NCBI RefSeq assembly: GCF_004168365.1
Contig: NZ_CP035704.1
Coordinates: 2,480,001 to 2,544,000 of the forward strand
DNA: 64,000 nucleotides
Direction: 5' to 3'
DNA from: Pseudolysobacter antarcticus
GTDB lineage: Bacteria; Pseudomonadota; Gammaproteobacteria; Xanthomonadales; Rhodanobacteraceae
Shown: piece by piece, positions 15,972-26,400 of the stretch
Layout of the letters: each line of letters opens with the position of its first letter
Numbering within the stretch: the first letter of the stretch is position 1
Notes under the pieces: model-generated
Told to the model about the DNA's origin: nothing
Database searches by the model: none
The model's input: only the letters and a program-made list of their open reading frames with translations
Position numbers and translations under genes: made by a program

Positions 15972-18818
15972 ATGAAAAAGCTATTGCCGTTGAAGAGAAG
16001 GCTGCTTGCATCACTCGTAATTAGTGCCTTTGCAACCTTTGCATTGCCCGCTGTTTCATGGGCGCAGAACAGTACCGCCACGATCAAGGGCAAGGTCAGC
16101 TCACCAAATGCGGTCGGCGCAGAAGTGATCGCCAAAGAGGTCAACACCGGCTTCACCACCAAAGCCATTGTCGGTAGCGATGGCAACTATGTGCTGGCGA
16201 ACGTGAAGCCTGGCAGTTATGAAATCACCGCATCTTCCGGCGGCAAGGAGATAGCGTCGAGTGTGGCCGTTGCGCAGGTTGGGCAACAGGTTATCGCCAA
16301 TCTTGATGCCGCCAATGCCGGCAAGAGTTCGACCGAACTGGAGAGCGTCAATGTCACCGCCGCCAGTCTGGCGCAGGCAGATATTCGCAATTCGGAAGTT
16401 GCCACCAATGTTTCGCGCCAGCAGATCGAAAACTTGCCGCAGGTGAGTCGCAATTTTCTGAACTTTGCGGCGCTGGCACCGGGAGTTCAGGTATCGCGAA
16501 AGACCGATACAAAATCCTTCAGTTCGTTTGGCCAAGATCCCAATCAAACTAACGTCTATATCGATGGGGCAAATCTCAAGAACAATATTTTGCAGGGCGG
16601 TTTAGCGGGTCAAGACAGCACTAAAGGCAATCCGTTTTCGCAGGAAGCGATTCAGGAATACCGCGTACTCACGCAAAATTTCAAGGCTGAGTATGAGCAA
16701 GCAGGTTCATCCCTGATCACCGCGATCACCAAATCCGGTAGCAACGAATTTCACGGTTCGGTTTTCGGTGATTTGCAAACCACGGGCATGGGCGCCCAGG
16801 AATACTTCTCGCAAAAAAATGGCAACCCCAAACCTCCACAGCATCAGGAGCAATATGGCGCGACGTTGGGTGGCCCCATTATCACGGACACCTTGCAGTT
16901 TTTCCTCGATTACGAAGCCAACAAACAGGATGGTTCGGACACTGTCAATATCAGCAATCAGCAGTACAAAGATCTGTTTGCTAAATATAACGGCACTTTT
17001 CCCAAGCCTTTCCACGAAAAAACTTTTTTTGGAAAACTCAGTTGGCAACCAAATGAAAACAATAATATCGATCTGAGTGTGTCGCGACGCAAAGACGAAG
17101 ATGTCGCTTCGTTTGGCGGCAACCGCGTATATGATGCACGCGAGAATCGAATCAGCGAAGTGAATGACGTTTTGCTCAAATGGCAGTTCCGCGGTCACGG
17201 CTTCGTCAACGATTTCCTGATTGATATCGGCGATTACAAATTTAACCCGTCACCCGCTAACCCAGATTTGCCATCGATCATCTACGATCCGGGCATCGCA
17301 GTTATCGGTGGCAGTAACGAAACTCAAAACAAACAGCAGAAAACCAAGACCATCCGTGACGATGTCACGTTTGATTCATTTGGTTGGCACGGCGATCACG
17401 TGATAAAGGTCGGTGCAAAATTCGCACATATCAACGAAAACGAACTAGAAAATTTTGGTAGTACTCCACAATATATCTACAACACTAACAATGCTGGTAC
17501 TGGGCTAGATATTCCTGAGCGCGCCAATTACTCGCCTACCGGAAAACATGCTGAACTCGGAAACAACCAGGTCGGAATATTTGCGCAAGATGATTGGGAT
17601 ATCACCAGCAGATTGCAGCTGAACCTTGGTCTGCGCTGGGACTATGAAACCAATGCCTACAATAACAGCTACGTGACCCCACTAGATCAATACGCAATCA
17701 TCAACTATCTGCACTTGGGTAATGACTATATAAGTACGGGAAATAATCGAACAGGCTACAAAGGTGAAATACAACCGCGTGTCGGATTCTCTTACGACGT
17801 CAGTAAAGACAATGATCAGTCGACGACAATATTTGGTGGCGCCGGTCGCTATTATGATCGCACGCCACTAGATAATTCAATCCAAGAATCGTTTCATTCG
17901 CAATACCCTTACTATAACTTTAATTTCTCCAAGGATGGCGCACCGGGAACATTCAAGTGGGATCCAAAGTATCTGACTGCAGCGGGATTGCAGTCGCTTA
18001 TTTCAGCAAATTTAGCGAGTGGCGAAATTGACATACTGAACAACAAAACCAAACCACCCTACAGTGATCAGTTCAGCCTTGGTGCCAAACAGGTGCTAGG
18101 CGATTGGGTCGGCTCTATGACGCTCAGTCGTGTGCTGAGCTACAACCAGTTCACATGGTTGTGGAACCGTGAAGTGACACCTGGTGGCTTTGTTCTCAAT
18201 ACTCTGCCTGGCAGCCCTTTCGGTGTCGTGCTGCACAACGGTTACAAGAAGTATCAGGCTAGCAGCGTACTCTTCGGACTCGACAAACCTTACACCAAAG
18301 AATCGAATTGGGGTTTTGGTCTGGCTTATACCTATACAGAGGCCAAAAAATCAGGTGGCGATGCTTATTCGCTGGATTATGTCGATCCGTCGGGCTATCC
18401 CTATGACAATACCAGCGAAAAACATCATGTGGTGCTAAACGGAACTGTCGGCCTGCCTTGGGACGTTCAATTCAGCGGCATCATTAGCCTGGGCTCCGGC
18501 TTCCCGCAGACCGCCAACAAAGGCACTTCCACTTGCGACTACAACTGCGCAAATCTAATTGGTTATTATTACCCGCATAAATACACTTTCATTTTACCAA
18601 GCTTCTGGGCATATCGTAGCGTGGATCTTTCACTTTCGAAAAATTGGGATCTTTCTCACGGCATGAAGTTTCAATTGCGTCTCGACGTGAAGAATGCGCT
18701 CAACTACAAAAACTTCGACGGCATAAATAGCGGCCTGAACGATGCGAACTTCGGGCAAGGCAGTTCTACATTGCTTGATCCACGCCAAGTTAAAGTTGGA
18801 GGTCGTTTCAGCTTCTAA
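15972..18818 (+). CDS. TonB-dependent receptor with N-terminal carboxypeptidase-regulatory-like domain (Oar type)
   Basis: 948 residues behind an excellent site (GGGAGGCGATC, then ATG). Signal peptide about residues 1-31, ending at VSWAQ. Residues 35-110 form a CarboxypepD_reg-like beta-sandwich (YVLANVKPGSYEI). A plug follows, with RQQIENLPQVSRNF, NVYIDGANLKNN and QEAIQEYRVLTQNF, then a 22-strand barrel ending in the aromatic VGGRFSF. This is the outer-membrane, TonB-energised importer of the locus, probably for an oligosaccharide released by the secreted glycosidases. The gene reads visibly more AT-rich than both flanks, particularly in the second half, which may reflect loop divergence or transfer. 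A strong terminator follows. Confidence 0.93.
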   Translation: MKKLLPLKRRLLASLVISAFATFALPAVSWAQNSTATIKGKVSSPNAVGAEVIAKEVNTGFTTKAIVGSDGNYVLANVKPGSYEITASSGGKEIASSVAVAQVGQQVIANLDAANAGKSSTELESVNVTAASLAQADIRNSEVATNVSRQQIENLPQVSRNFLNFAALAPGVQVSRKTDTKSFSSFGQDPNQTNVYIDGANLKNNILQGGLAGQDSTKGNPFSQEAIQEYRVLTQNFKAEYEQAGSSLITAITKSGSNEFHGSVFGDLQTTGMGAQEYFSQKNGNPKPPQHQEQYGATLGGPIITDTLQFFLDYEANKQDGSDTVNISNQQYKDLFAKYNGTFPKPFHEKTFFGKLSWQPNENNNIDLSVSRRKDEDVASFGGNRVYDARENRISEVNDVLLKWQFRGHGFVNDFLIDIGDYKFNPSPANPDLPSIIYDPGIAVIGGSNETQNKQQKTKTIRDDVTFDSFGWHGDHVIKVGAKFAHINENELENFGSTPQYIYNTNNAGTGLDIPERANYSPTGKHAELGNNQVGIFAQDDWDITSRLQLNLGLRWDYETNAYNNSYVTPLDQYAIINYLHLGNDYISTGNNRTGYKGEIQPRVGFSYDVSKDNDQSTTIFGGAGRYYDRTPLDNSIQESFHSQYPYYNFNFSKDGAPGTFKWDPKYLTAAGLQSLISANLASGEIDILNNKTKPPYSDQFSLGAKQVLGDWVGSMTLSRVLSYNQFTWLWNREVTPGGFVLNTLPGSPFGVVLHNGYKKYQASSVLFGLDKPYTKESNWGFGLAYTYTEAKKSGGDAYSLDYVDPSGYPYDNTSEKHHVVLNGTVGLPWDVQFSGIISLGSGFPQTANKGTSTCDYNCANLIGYYYPHKYTFILPSFWAYRSVDLSLSKNWDLSHGMKFQLRLDVKNALNYKNFDGINSGLNDANFGQGSSTLLDPRQVKVGGRFSF

Positions 18819-18912
18819 CGCGCTCAAGATGGGAGGACTTGCAATATTTCAGATTGGCAGTCCCCGCGCAGTTTGTTGTACAGGATGAACTCTCCAGCAT
18901 CCTGATTTGTTA

Positions 18913-18949
18913 CCGGCCACCCGTCCGAGTTCGGGTGGCCGGAATTTTT
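18913..18949 (+). terminator. Rho-independent terminator after the TonB receptor
   Basis: An 11-bp perfect GC-rich stem (18913-18923 with 18932-18942), an 8-base loop and then AATTTTT. It separates the regulator-receptor transcript from the GH144 operon, so the latter needs its own promoter or readthrough. Confidence 0.9.
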
Positions 18950-18982
18950 GGATTGCCCTTCCTTACTCATAGCTCCCGAATC

Positions 18983-20503
18983 ATGTATTTTTTGTCAAAA
19001 CGTCCTGCGCTTTTTCGCGTTGTCTTTTTCGCGCTGCTATTCCTGATTTTTCCAGGCCATTCGTATGCGCTCGACCAACAACTCGCGCACGACGTCGCAA
19101 GTAATGCTTCCCACCCCGTACTCGATCCGTTCTTCGACGATCTCGAACAACGCACTTTCCAGTTCTTCTGGGACACCGCCAATCCCGACAACGGCCTGGT
19201 GCCAGACAAGGCACCCGCAAATTCGGCCTCCAGTATCGCTGCGGTCGGTTTTGGCCTTACCGCTTATCCGATCGGCGTCGAGCGCGGTTACATCACGCGC
19301 GATCAGGCGCGCGAACGTGTGTTGACTACGCTGCGATTTTTTCGTTACGCGCCGCAAGGCGAGCAAGCCGAGGGCGTGACTGGCTATCACGGATTTTTTT
19401 ATCATTTCCTCGACATGAAAACCGGCTTGCGCACCGATCGATCCGAGCTTTCGACGATAGATACCTCGCTGCTACTCGGCGGCATGTTGTTCTGCCAATC
19501 GTATTTCGACGGCGATGATTTGCAGGAAACTGAAATCCGTACGCTGGTCGATACGATCTATCGCCGCGTCAACTGGCGCTGGGCGGCGACTCGTCCGCCA
19601 GCGATCGTGCTCGGATGGTCGCCTGAGCAAGGTTTTATCCCGTACGACTGGCGCGGTTATAACGAAGGTATGCTGATCTACCTGCTCGCCCTCGCCTCGC
19701 CCACACATGGGCTGGAGCTGGATTCGTGGAATGCGTGGACCGGCACGTACGATCTCAACTGGGGCATTTCATACGGTCAGGAATTCTTGAGCTTTCCACC
19801 ATTGTTCGGCCATCAGTACAGCCACGTCTGGATCGATTTTCGCGATATCCAGGATGCCTACATGCGCGGTCGCGGCATCGATTATTTTGAAAACAGCCGC
19901 CGCGCAACGATCGCGCAGCGCAACTATGCGATCGACAACCCGCAGAAGTTTAAGGGTTATGGCAAGAATGTCTGGGGTCTCACCGCCAGTGATGGCCCGG
20001 TCGATACCTTCAAGGTGGTGCTGCTGCGCCTGCGCCATTTTCTCGGTTATTCGGCGCGTGGTGTCGGCGGCATTCATATCCCCGACGACGGCACGATCGC
20101 ACCGACCGCCGCGCTCGCTTCGCTGCCGTTCGCGCCGGAGATAGTGATCCCGGCCGCGCATGAAATGTTCGAGCGCTACGGCGCGCAAATCTATTCCAAA
20201 TACGGATTTATCGACGCATTCAATCCGAGTTTCGATTTCGCTTACACCACCATGCAACTGCGCAGCGGAAAAGTAGTGCGCGGCGTCGGCTGGGTCGACA
20301 GTGATTATCTCGGCATCGACCAAGGCCCGATCCTGGCGATGATCGAAAATTATCGCAGCGACTTCGTCTGGCGCTACATGCGCAAGAATGCCTATTTGCG
20401 GCGCGGCTTGGAGCACGCCGGATTCAGTGGCGGTTGGCTCGGGCCGGCCGCCGCATTAAAGCAATCAAACGCCGATGCGAATGCGACCGAAAAAGCCAAT
20501 TAG
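18983..20503 (+). CDS. Secreted glucoamylase-domain glycosidase, GH144-like (endo-beta-1,2-glucanase type)
   Basis: 506 residues from an ATG at 18983; the longer frame upstream runs through the terminator and is not credible. Signal peptide about residues 1-27 (VVFFALLFLIFPGHSYA). The fold is the (alpha/alpha)6 barrel of the glycoamylase (COG5368) family: FDDLEQRTFQFFWDTANP, SSIAAVGFGLTAYPIG, GYHGFFYHFLDMKTG, YDWRGYNEGMLIYLLAL, GHQYSHVWIDFRDIQD and LTASDGP. The characterised members form GH144, endo-beta-1,2-glucanases, so beta-1,2-glucan is a reasonable substrate guess, but related proteins remain untested. Its end overlaps the ABC binding protein start by 29 bases, making it the head of an uptake operon. 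Confidence 0.85.
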   Translation: MYFLSKRPALFRVVFFALLFLIFPGHSYALDQQLAHDVASNASHPVLDPFFDDLEQRTFQFFWDTANPDNGLVPDKAPANSASSIAAVGFGLTAYPIGVERGYITRDQARERVLTTLRFFRYAPQGEQAEGVTGYHGFFYHFLDMKTGLRTDRSELSTIDTSLLLGGMLFCQSYFDGDDLQETEIRTLVDTIYRRVNWRWAATRPPAIVLGWSPEQGFIPYDWRGYNEGMLIYLLALASPTHGLELDSWNAWTGTYDLNWGISYGQEFLSFPPLFGHQYSHVWIDFRDIQDAYMRGRGIDYFENSRRATIAQRNYAIDNPQKFKGYGKNVWGLTASDGPVDTFKVVLLRLRHFLGYSARGVGGIHIPDDGTIAPTAALASLPFAPEIVIPAAHEMFERYGAQIYSKYGFIDAFNPSFDFAYTTMQLRSGKVVRGVGWVDSDYLGIDQGPILAMIENYRSDFVWRYMRKNAYLRRGLEHAGFSGGWLGPAAALKQSNADANATEKAN

Positions 20504-21791
20504 CGTGTGCCGGAGTTCGCATTGGCGATTCTTGTCGATCGCGCTAACGCTGATTTATGCACTGCTGACAGCCTGCAAATCGGAGCAACCGCAACAACAA
20601 GTCATCAAATTCTGGACCATTGGCGCAGAAGGTGATGCAGTCATAAAATTGCTGCCGGAATTCGAGCGCCAGCATCCCGGCGTACATGTCGACGTGCAGC
20701 AGATCCCACTCACCGCAGCGCTGGAAAAACTGCTTACCGGCGTAGCTGGCAATGCCACGCCGGACATCAGCCAGCTCGGCAACACCTGGTTGCCGGAGCT
20801 CGTGATGCTGCAGGCGCTGGAACCGCTCGATGCGCGCATTGCCGCATCGAATCAGGTCAAGCGCGACGACTATTTCAGCGGCATCTGGGATACCAATGTC
20901 ATCGATGCGCAGATCTACGGCGTGCCGTGGTATGTCGATACGCGACTGCTGTTTTATCGCCGCGATCTGCTTGCACAGGCGGGCATCAACACACCGCCGC
21001 AGAACTGGCAGGAATGGCGTTCGAGCCTGATTGCGATCAAAGCGTTGGTCGGGCCACAACGTTATTCGATCCTGTTGCCGTTGAACGAATTCGAACCACT
21101 GTTGGCACTGGCGATCCAGCAGGACGAACCGCTATTGCGCGACGGTGATCGCTATGGCAATTTTCGCAGCGCAGGTTTCAAGCGCGCACTGAGTTTTTAT
21201 GTCGAGATGTTCCAAAATACCTGGGCGCCGACGATGACCAATACCCAGATCGCGAATGTCTGGAACGAATTCGGCCGCGGCTTTTATTCGTATTACATTT
21301 CCGGCCCATGGAACATCGGCGAATTCCAGCGTCGCCTGCCGCCGGAGCAACAGAAAACGTGGATGACAGCGCCGTTGCCTGGCCCAAATGGCCCGGGCGC
21401 CGGGCTCGCTGGCGGTTCGAGCCTCGTGATATTCCAGAACTCGAAACACAAGGAACTGGCGTGGCAGCTGATCGAATTTCTGTCCGATCCAGCGATCCAG
21501 TTGCGCTTCCATACCGATACCGGCGATCTGCCGCCGCGTCGTTCGACCTGGACCGATCCGGGTTTGAATAGCGACGTTTACGCGCACGCATTTCGCGATC
21601 AACTCGAACGCCTCAAGCCAACACCTAAAGTGCCGGAATGGGAAAGTATCGCTCAGCAAATTCGTCTAGTTGCCGAGCGCGCTGTGCATGGCGATTTGAC
21701 GATCGATCAGGCCGCCGAACTGCTTGATCAACACACCGATGAAATCCTCGAAAAACGCCGCTGGATTCTCGATCGCGGAGCCAAGCCATGA
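20475..21791 (+). CDS. ABC sugar transporter substrate-binding lipoprotein
   Basis: 438 residues beginning inside the end of the GH144 gene. The N-terminus has a hydrophobic segment ending in a lipobox-like LLTACKS, so Cys about residue 34 is probably lipidated and the protein anchored at the inner membrane facing the periplasm. It belongs to the family 1 (MalE/UgpB) extracellular solute-binding proteins: VIKFWTIGAEGDAV, YGVPWYVDTRLLFYRRDLL, and the late AGGSSLVIFQNSKHKELAWQLIEFL. It should deliver an oligosaccharide to the two permeases that follow with a 4-base overlap. Ligand specificity cannot be read, but neighbouring enzymes point to beta-gluco-oligosaccharides. Confidence 0.9.
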   Translation: MRMRPKKPISVCRSSHWRFLSIALTLIYALLTACKSEQPQQQVIKFWTIGAEGDAVIKLLPEFERQHPGVHVDVQQIPLTAALEKLLTGVAGNATPDISQLGNTWLPELVMLQALEPLDARIAASNQVKRDDYFSGIWDTNVIDAQIYGVPWYVDTRLLFYRRDLLAQAGINTPPQNWQEWRSSLIAIKALVGPQRYSILLPLNEFEPLLALAIQQDEPLLRDGDRYGNFRSAGFKRALSFYVEMFQNTWAPTMTNTQIANVWNEFGRGFYSYYISGPWNIGEFQRRLPPEQQKTWMTAPLPGPNGPGAGLAGGSSLVIFQNSKHKELAWQLIEFLSDPAIQLRFHTDTGDLPPRRSTWTDPGLNSDVYAHAFRDQLERLKPTPKVPEWESIAQQIRLVAERAVHGDLTIDQAAELLDQHTDEILEKRRWILDRGAKP

Positions 21792-22666
21792 AGGTCGAAC
21801 GCGCCGCTTGGTGTTTTGTCGCGCCGGCATTGCTGGTGATCGGTCTGTTTTTTTTCGTGCCCGTCATTGCCGCGTTTGGCGCCAGCTTGACCGACTTCGA
21901 TCTGTACGCCCTCGCCGACATTCGCAATTTGCGTTTTGTCGGTTTCGCCAACTATCAGCGCCTGCTGCAACTGCCGGAATTCTGGGATGCGCTCGGCCAT
22001 ACGTTGTATTTCGTCGCCGCCGGTGTGCCGTTGTCGATTTTTGCCTCGCTCACTGCGGCACTTTTGTTGAACTCGAAACTCGCGCGTTGCAAACCGTTTT
22101 TTCGCACAGCATTGTTCGCGCCGGTGGTCACCACGGTGGTGGCGATGGCAGTGATCTGGAATTATCTTTTCCACACGCGTTACGGTTGGGTCAACTACGC
22201 CTTGTCCAGCATCGGTGTGCATCCGATCGACTGGCTCGGCGATCCGCACTGGGCGATGCCGACTATCATCCTGTTCGCAGTGTGGAAAAATTTCGGCTAC
22301 AACATGATCATCTTCATCGCTGGTTTGCAAAGCATTCCCGAGGATTTGTACGAAGCCGCGCGCATCGATGGCGCGTCGTACTGGCAGCAGTTTCGCTTCA
22401 TCACGTGGCCGAGCCTGGCGCCAACATTATTGCTGGTCAGCATGTTGACGATGGCCGGTTATTTCCAGCTGTTTGCCGAACCATATGTGATGACCCAGGG
22501 CGGCCCGCTGCAGAGCACCGTCAGCGTTTTGTATTTCATGTATGACGAAGGTTTCAAGTGGTGGCGTGTTGGCTCGGCATCGGCAGTCGCGTTTCTGTTG
22601 TTCGTGCTGATGTTCATCGTTGCTACCCTGCAACTCTGGCTCGGCCGACGCGGAGGCAATACATGA
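21788..22666 (+). CDS. ABC sugar transporter permease, MalF type
   Basis: 292 residues with six hydrophobic helices. The coupling loop EAARIDGASYWQQFRFITWPSLAP is the EAA motif that contacts the ATPase, and FFFVPVIAAFGASLTDFDL is the usual first-helix region of UgpA/MalF-like permeases. The start overlaps the binding-protein stop (ATGA-type overlap) and the end overlaps the next permease by four bases. It forms half of the membrane channel of the importer. Confidence 0.93.
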   Translation: MKVERAAWCFVAPALLVIGLFFFVPVIAAFGASLTDFDLYALADIRNLRFVGFANYQRLLQLPEFWDALGHTLYFVAAGVPLSIFASLTAALLLNSKLARCKPFFRTALFAPVVTTVVAMAVIWNYLFHTRYGWVNYALSSIGVHPIDWLGDPHWAMPTIILFAVWKNFGYNMIIFIAGLQSIPEDLYEAARIDGASYWQQFRFITWPSLAPTLLLVSMLTMAGYFQLFAEPYVMTQGGPLQSTVSVLYFMYDEGFKWWRVGSASAVAFLLFVLMFIVATLQLWLGRRGGNT

Positions 22667-23487
22667 AGCAGCCGATATTTGTCAGCGCCATGGTGAATGG
22701 TTTGCTGGTCGCGGTTGCAGCGATCACGCTGTTTCCGCTGCTGTGGATGCTCTCGGTTTCGTTGATGGCGCCCGGCGAAGCCAGCAATTACCCGCCGCCG
22801 TTATTGCCGGCCCATCCCAGCTTGAACAACTACCGCGAGCTGTTTGCGCATGCCGGCATGGGGCGATATCTGGCCAACAGTTTTGCTCTGGCGACCGCGG
22901 CGACGGTGATCTCGCTGACGTTCAACGTCATGGCCGGTTATGCGTTTGCCAAGCTGCGTTTCGCCGGGCGTGAACGGCTGTTTCGTGTGTTGCTGGCGTC
23001 GTTGGTGATTCCGGCGCAGGTCGCGATGTTGCCGCTGTTCCTGATGTTGAAATATCTCGGCCTCGTCAACACCTATGGCGGCGTGATCGTGCCCGCGCTC
23101 GCCGGAATTTTCGGCATCTTTCTGGTGCGTCAATATGCGCTGACCATTCCCGACGATCTGCTCGAAGCGGCGCGTATCGACGGCGCCGGCGAATGGCGCA
23201 TCTTCGCCGTGATCGTGTTGCCGGTGCTCAAACCTATTCTGGTGACGCTCGCGATTTTCACTTTTCTTGCCACCTGGAACGATTTCATGTGGCCGCTGAT
23301 CGTGCTCACCGACAAGGATTTGTACACGCTGCCGGTCGCACTCGCCGCACTCTCGCGAGAGCACGTGCAGGACAACGAAATGATGATGGCCGGCTCGGTC
23401 GTGACCGTGTTGCCGGTGCTGCTGCTATTTCTCGTCTTGCAGCGGTATTACATCCAGGGTTTGTTGCTCGGCAGCGTCAAGGGTTGA
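22663..23487 (+). CDS. ABC sugar transporter permease, MalG type
   Basis: 274 residues from the ATG in the ATGA overlap with the upstream permease; a longer frame from 22558 only reads the upstream gene out of frame. The EAA loop is EAARIDGAGEWRIFAVIVLPVLKP, and FLATWNDFMWPLIVL plus a final RYYIQGLLLGSVKG are classic for UgpE/MalG-type permeases. It completes the heterodimeric channel. The matching ATPase is not in the operon but is encoded about 4.5 kb further on, on the other strand. Confidence 0.93.
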   Translation: MKQPIFVSAMVNGLLVAVAAITLFPLLWMLSVSLMAPGEASNYPPPLLPAHPSLNNYRELFAHAGMGRYLANSFALATAATVISLTFNVMAGYAFAKLRFAGRERLFRVLLASLVIPAQVAMLPLFLMLKYLGLVNTYGGVIVPALAGIFGIFLVRQYALTIPDDLLEAARIDGAGEWRIFAVIVLPVLKPILVTLAIFTFLATWNDFMWPLIVLTDKDLYTLPVALAALSREHVQDNEMMMAGSVVTVLPVLLLFLVLQRYYIQGLLLGSVKG

Positions 23488-23492
23488 TACGC

Positions 23493-26400
23493 ATGCTGTT
23501 TCGACGCGCGAATTTGGCTACGAGAAAACATGCCTGCATAACGTCGATCACTGCATTTTTGTTGCATGCGGGTCTGCTTTTATCGACGCTGGTATTTTCT
23601 CCGGCTGCATTCGCGCAGTCGGAAAAACCGACGAGCGAACAGCAAGACACCATTCTCGATAACTTCGACAATATCGATGCCTGGAAAGCCGAGGCATCCG
23701 ACGATGTCGATGTTTCGCTGCATGGCGATGCCGACGAGCAAGGCAAGTCCATGCGCATGGATTTCGATTTTCACGGCGTCTCCGGTTACGCCACGGCGCG
23801 TCGCGATCTGGCACTGGATTTCCCTGACAATTACGAGTTGTCGTTCCGCGTACGCGGCGATGCGCCGATCAACAATCTGCAATTCAAACTGGTCGATGCG
23901 AGTGGCGAAAACGTTTGGTGGATCAATCGCAGCGACTTCGTTTTCGGCCGCGACTGGCAACTGATCAGGATCAAGAAACGGCAACTCGATTTCGCCTGGG
24001 GACCGACCAAGGATCGGGTGTTGCGGCATAGCGCGAAACTCGAACTCGTCGTCAGCAGCGGTCACGGCGGTGGGCATGGTTCGGTGTATTTCGATACGCT
24101 GAAATTTCGCGCACTGCCGGTCGAAGGTTCGCTGCCATTGCCCGTGGCGCAGCTCAGCGCGTCATCATCACGCGCAGATTCCAAACCGAATGCCGCGCTG
24201 GATGGCGACGATACAACCGCGTGGCGCAGCGGCCCGAAATCCGGCCGGCAACAATTTCTGCAAATCGACTTTCAGCAGCCACGCGAGTTCGGCGGGCTGG
24301 TGTTGCACTGGCTGAAAGATGGTTACGCGTCTGACTACGACGTGCAGTTTTCCGACGATGCCGAGCACTGGATTACGCAGCGCTCGGTACACGATAGCCG
24401 TGGCGGCGCGGTGCCGCTGTATCTGCCTGAATCCGAGACGCGTTATGTGCGCCTCGCGCTGCATCACGGCCCGGCAAAAGGTTATGCCCTCGCCGAAATC
24501 GAGATCAAGGATCTGGCCTTCGCTGCATCGCCGAATGCGTTTCTCACATCAATTGCCCGCGATGCGAAACGCGGAATGTATCCGCGCGGTTTTTCCGGCG
24601 AGCAATCGTACTGGACCTTGGTTGGCATCGATGGCGGCGCACAGCAAGGCCTGCTTTCCGAAGACGGCATACTTGAAACCGGCAAATCGAGCTTTTCGAT
24701 TGAACCATTTTTGCTGAGCGACAAAAAGTTGCTGACGTGGGCCGACGTCGATATTGCGCAAACCTTGCAGGAAGGTTACCTGCCGATTCCGAGCGTGACG
24801 TGGCGTACGCCGAATCTTGCTTTGCACATCACCGCGTTCGCCAGCGGCACGCGCGCGCAATCGCAAATGTTCACACGGTACCGAGTCGAAAATCTCTCTG
24901 CAGAGGCGCGAGAGATTTCGTTGTTGCTCGCGGTGCGACCGTTGCAGGTAAATCCGCCAACGCAGTTCCTCAACGGTGCTGGTGGCGTTTCACCAATCCA
25001 TGACCTTGATTGGCAAGCCGGCACTCTATCGGTGAATTCGCAGCCGAAAATAGTGCCGTTGCCAATCCCGGATAGTTTTCATGCGACGCGTTTCGATGAC
25101 GGCGAAATCGTCGTACGCATGGCACAACAGCAATGGCCGCAAGCCACAACGGTGCACGATGACAGCGGTTATGCCTCCGGCGCTTTTGTCTACCGCTTGA
25201 AACTCGCCGCGTTTGCCAGCACCGAAATCGCGATTGCAGTGCCGCTGTCCGGTGCCATGCCGCCAACTCCATCGTCACGATCTTCGTTGCAATGGCTTAA
25301 TCAACAACAGGCCGAGGTCGCGGCGGAATGGCGCGGGAAACTCAATCGTGTCGGTCTGCATCTGCCGCCGGCTGGGCAAGCACTCGCCGACACCTTGCGC
25401 ACTTCGCTCGCGCATATCCTGATCTCGCGCGACGGCGCCGCGTTGCAGCCCGGTACTCGAGCTTATTCCCGCAGTTGGGTGCGCGATGGCGCGATGATGA
25501 ATGAAGCCTTGTTGCGTCTGGGCGCGGAAAATGTTGCGCGTGATTTCGTCGAATGGTATGCCGCGCATCAGTTCAGCAACGGCAAGGTGCCGTGTTGCGT
25601 CGATTGGCGCGGCTCGGATCCGGTACCTGAAAACGACAGTCATGGCGAACTGATTTATGCCATCGCCGAGTTGTATCGCTACGGTCACGATCGCGAGCTA
25701 TTGGCAAGGCTCTGGCCGCATGTCGAGGCCGCGGCAACATACATGGAAGGCCTGCGCCAATCCGAACGCACGGCGAAAAATCGTAGCGCCGAGCGTGTCG
25801 AATTTTTCGGCTTGATGCCCGCATCGATCAGCCACGAAGGTTATTCGGAAAGACCGATGCATTCGTATTGGGACGATTTCTGGGCGCTGCGCGGCTACAA
25901 GGATGCGGCTGATATGGCGGCTGTACTCGGCAAGCAGACTGCCGCCGATGCGCTTGCACGACAGCGCAATGAATTTCGCACCGATTTATTCGCATCGATC
26001 AAACACAGCGGCGAAACGCACAAGATCGACTACCTCGCAGGCTGCGCCGAACTTGGCGATTTCGATGCGACTTCGAGCACGATCGCGATTGCGCCAGGCG
26101 GCGAGCAAGCGCGCTTGCCGAGCGAAAAAGTCACCGCCACGTTTGAGCGTTACTGGCGTGATTTCGTGGCACGCCGCGATTCGCCAAACTGGGATGTGTA
26201 TACGCCATACGAACTACGCACGGTCGGCATCTTCGTGCGCCTCGGCTGGACCGAGCGTGCGCAGGAATTGCTCAATTTCTTTTTTTCCGGACGCCGACCC
26301 GGCGCGTGGAATCAATGGGCCGAAGTGGTCGGGCGTGAATCGCGCACGCCGCGGTTTGTCGGCGATATGCCGCACGGTTGGGTCGCTTCGGATTTCATAC

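Noticed and set aside
23193-23492. Longer start for the six-hairpin glycosidase
   Set aside because: It reads the MalG-type permease gene out of frame, and the signal peptide begins after 23493.
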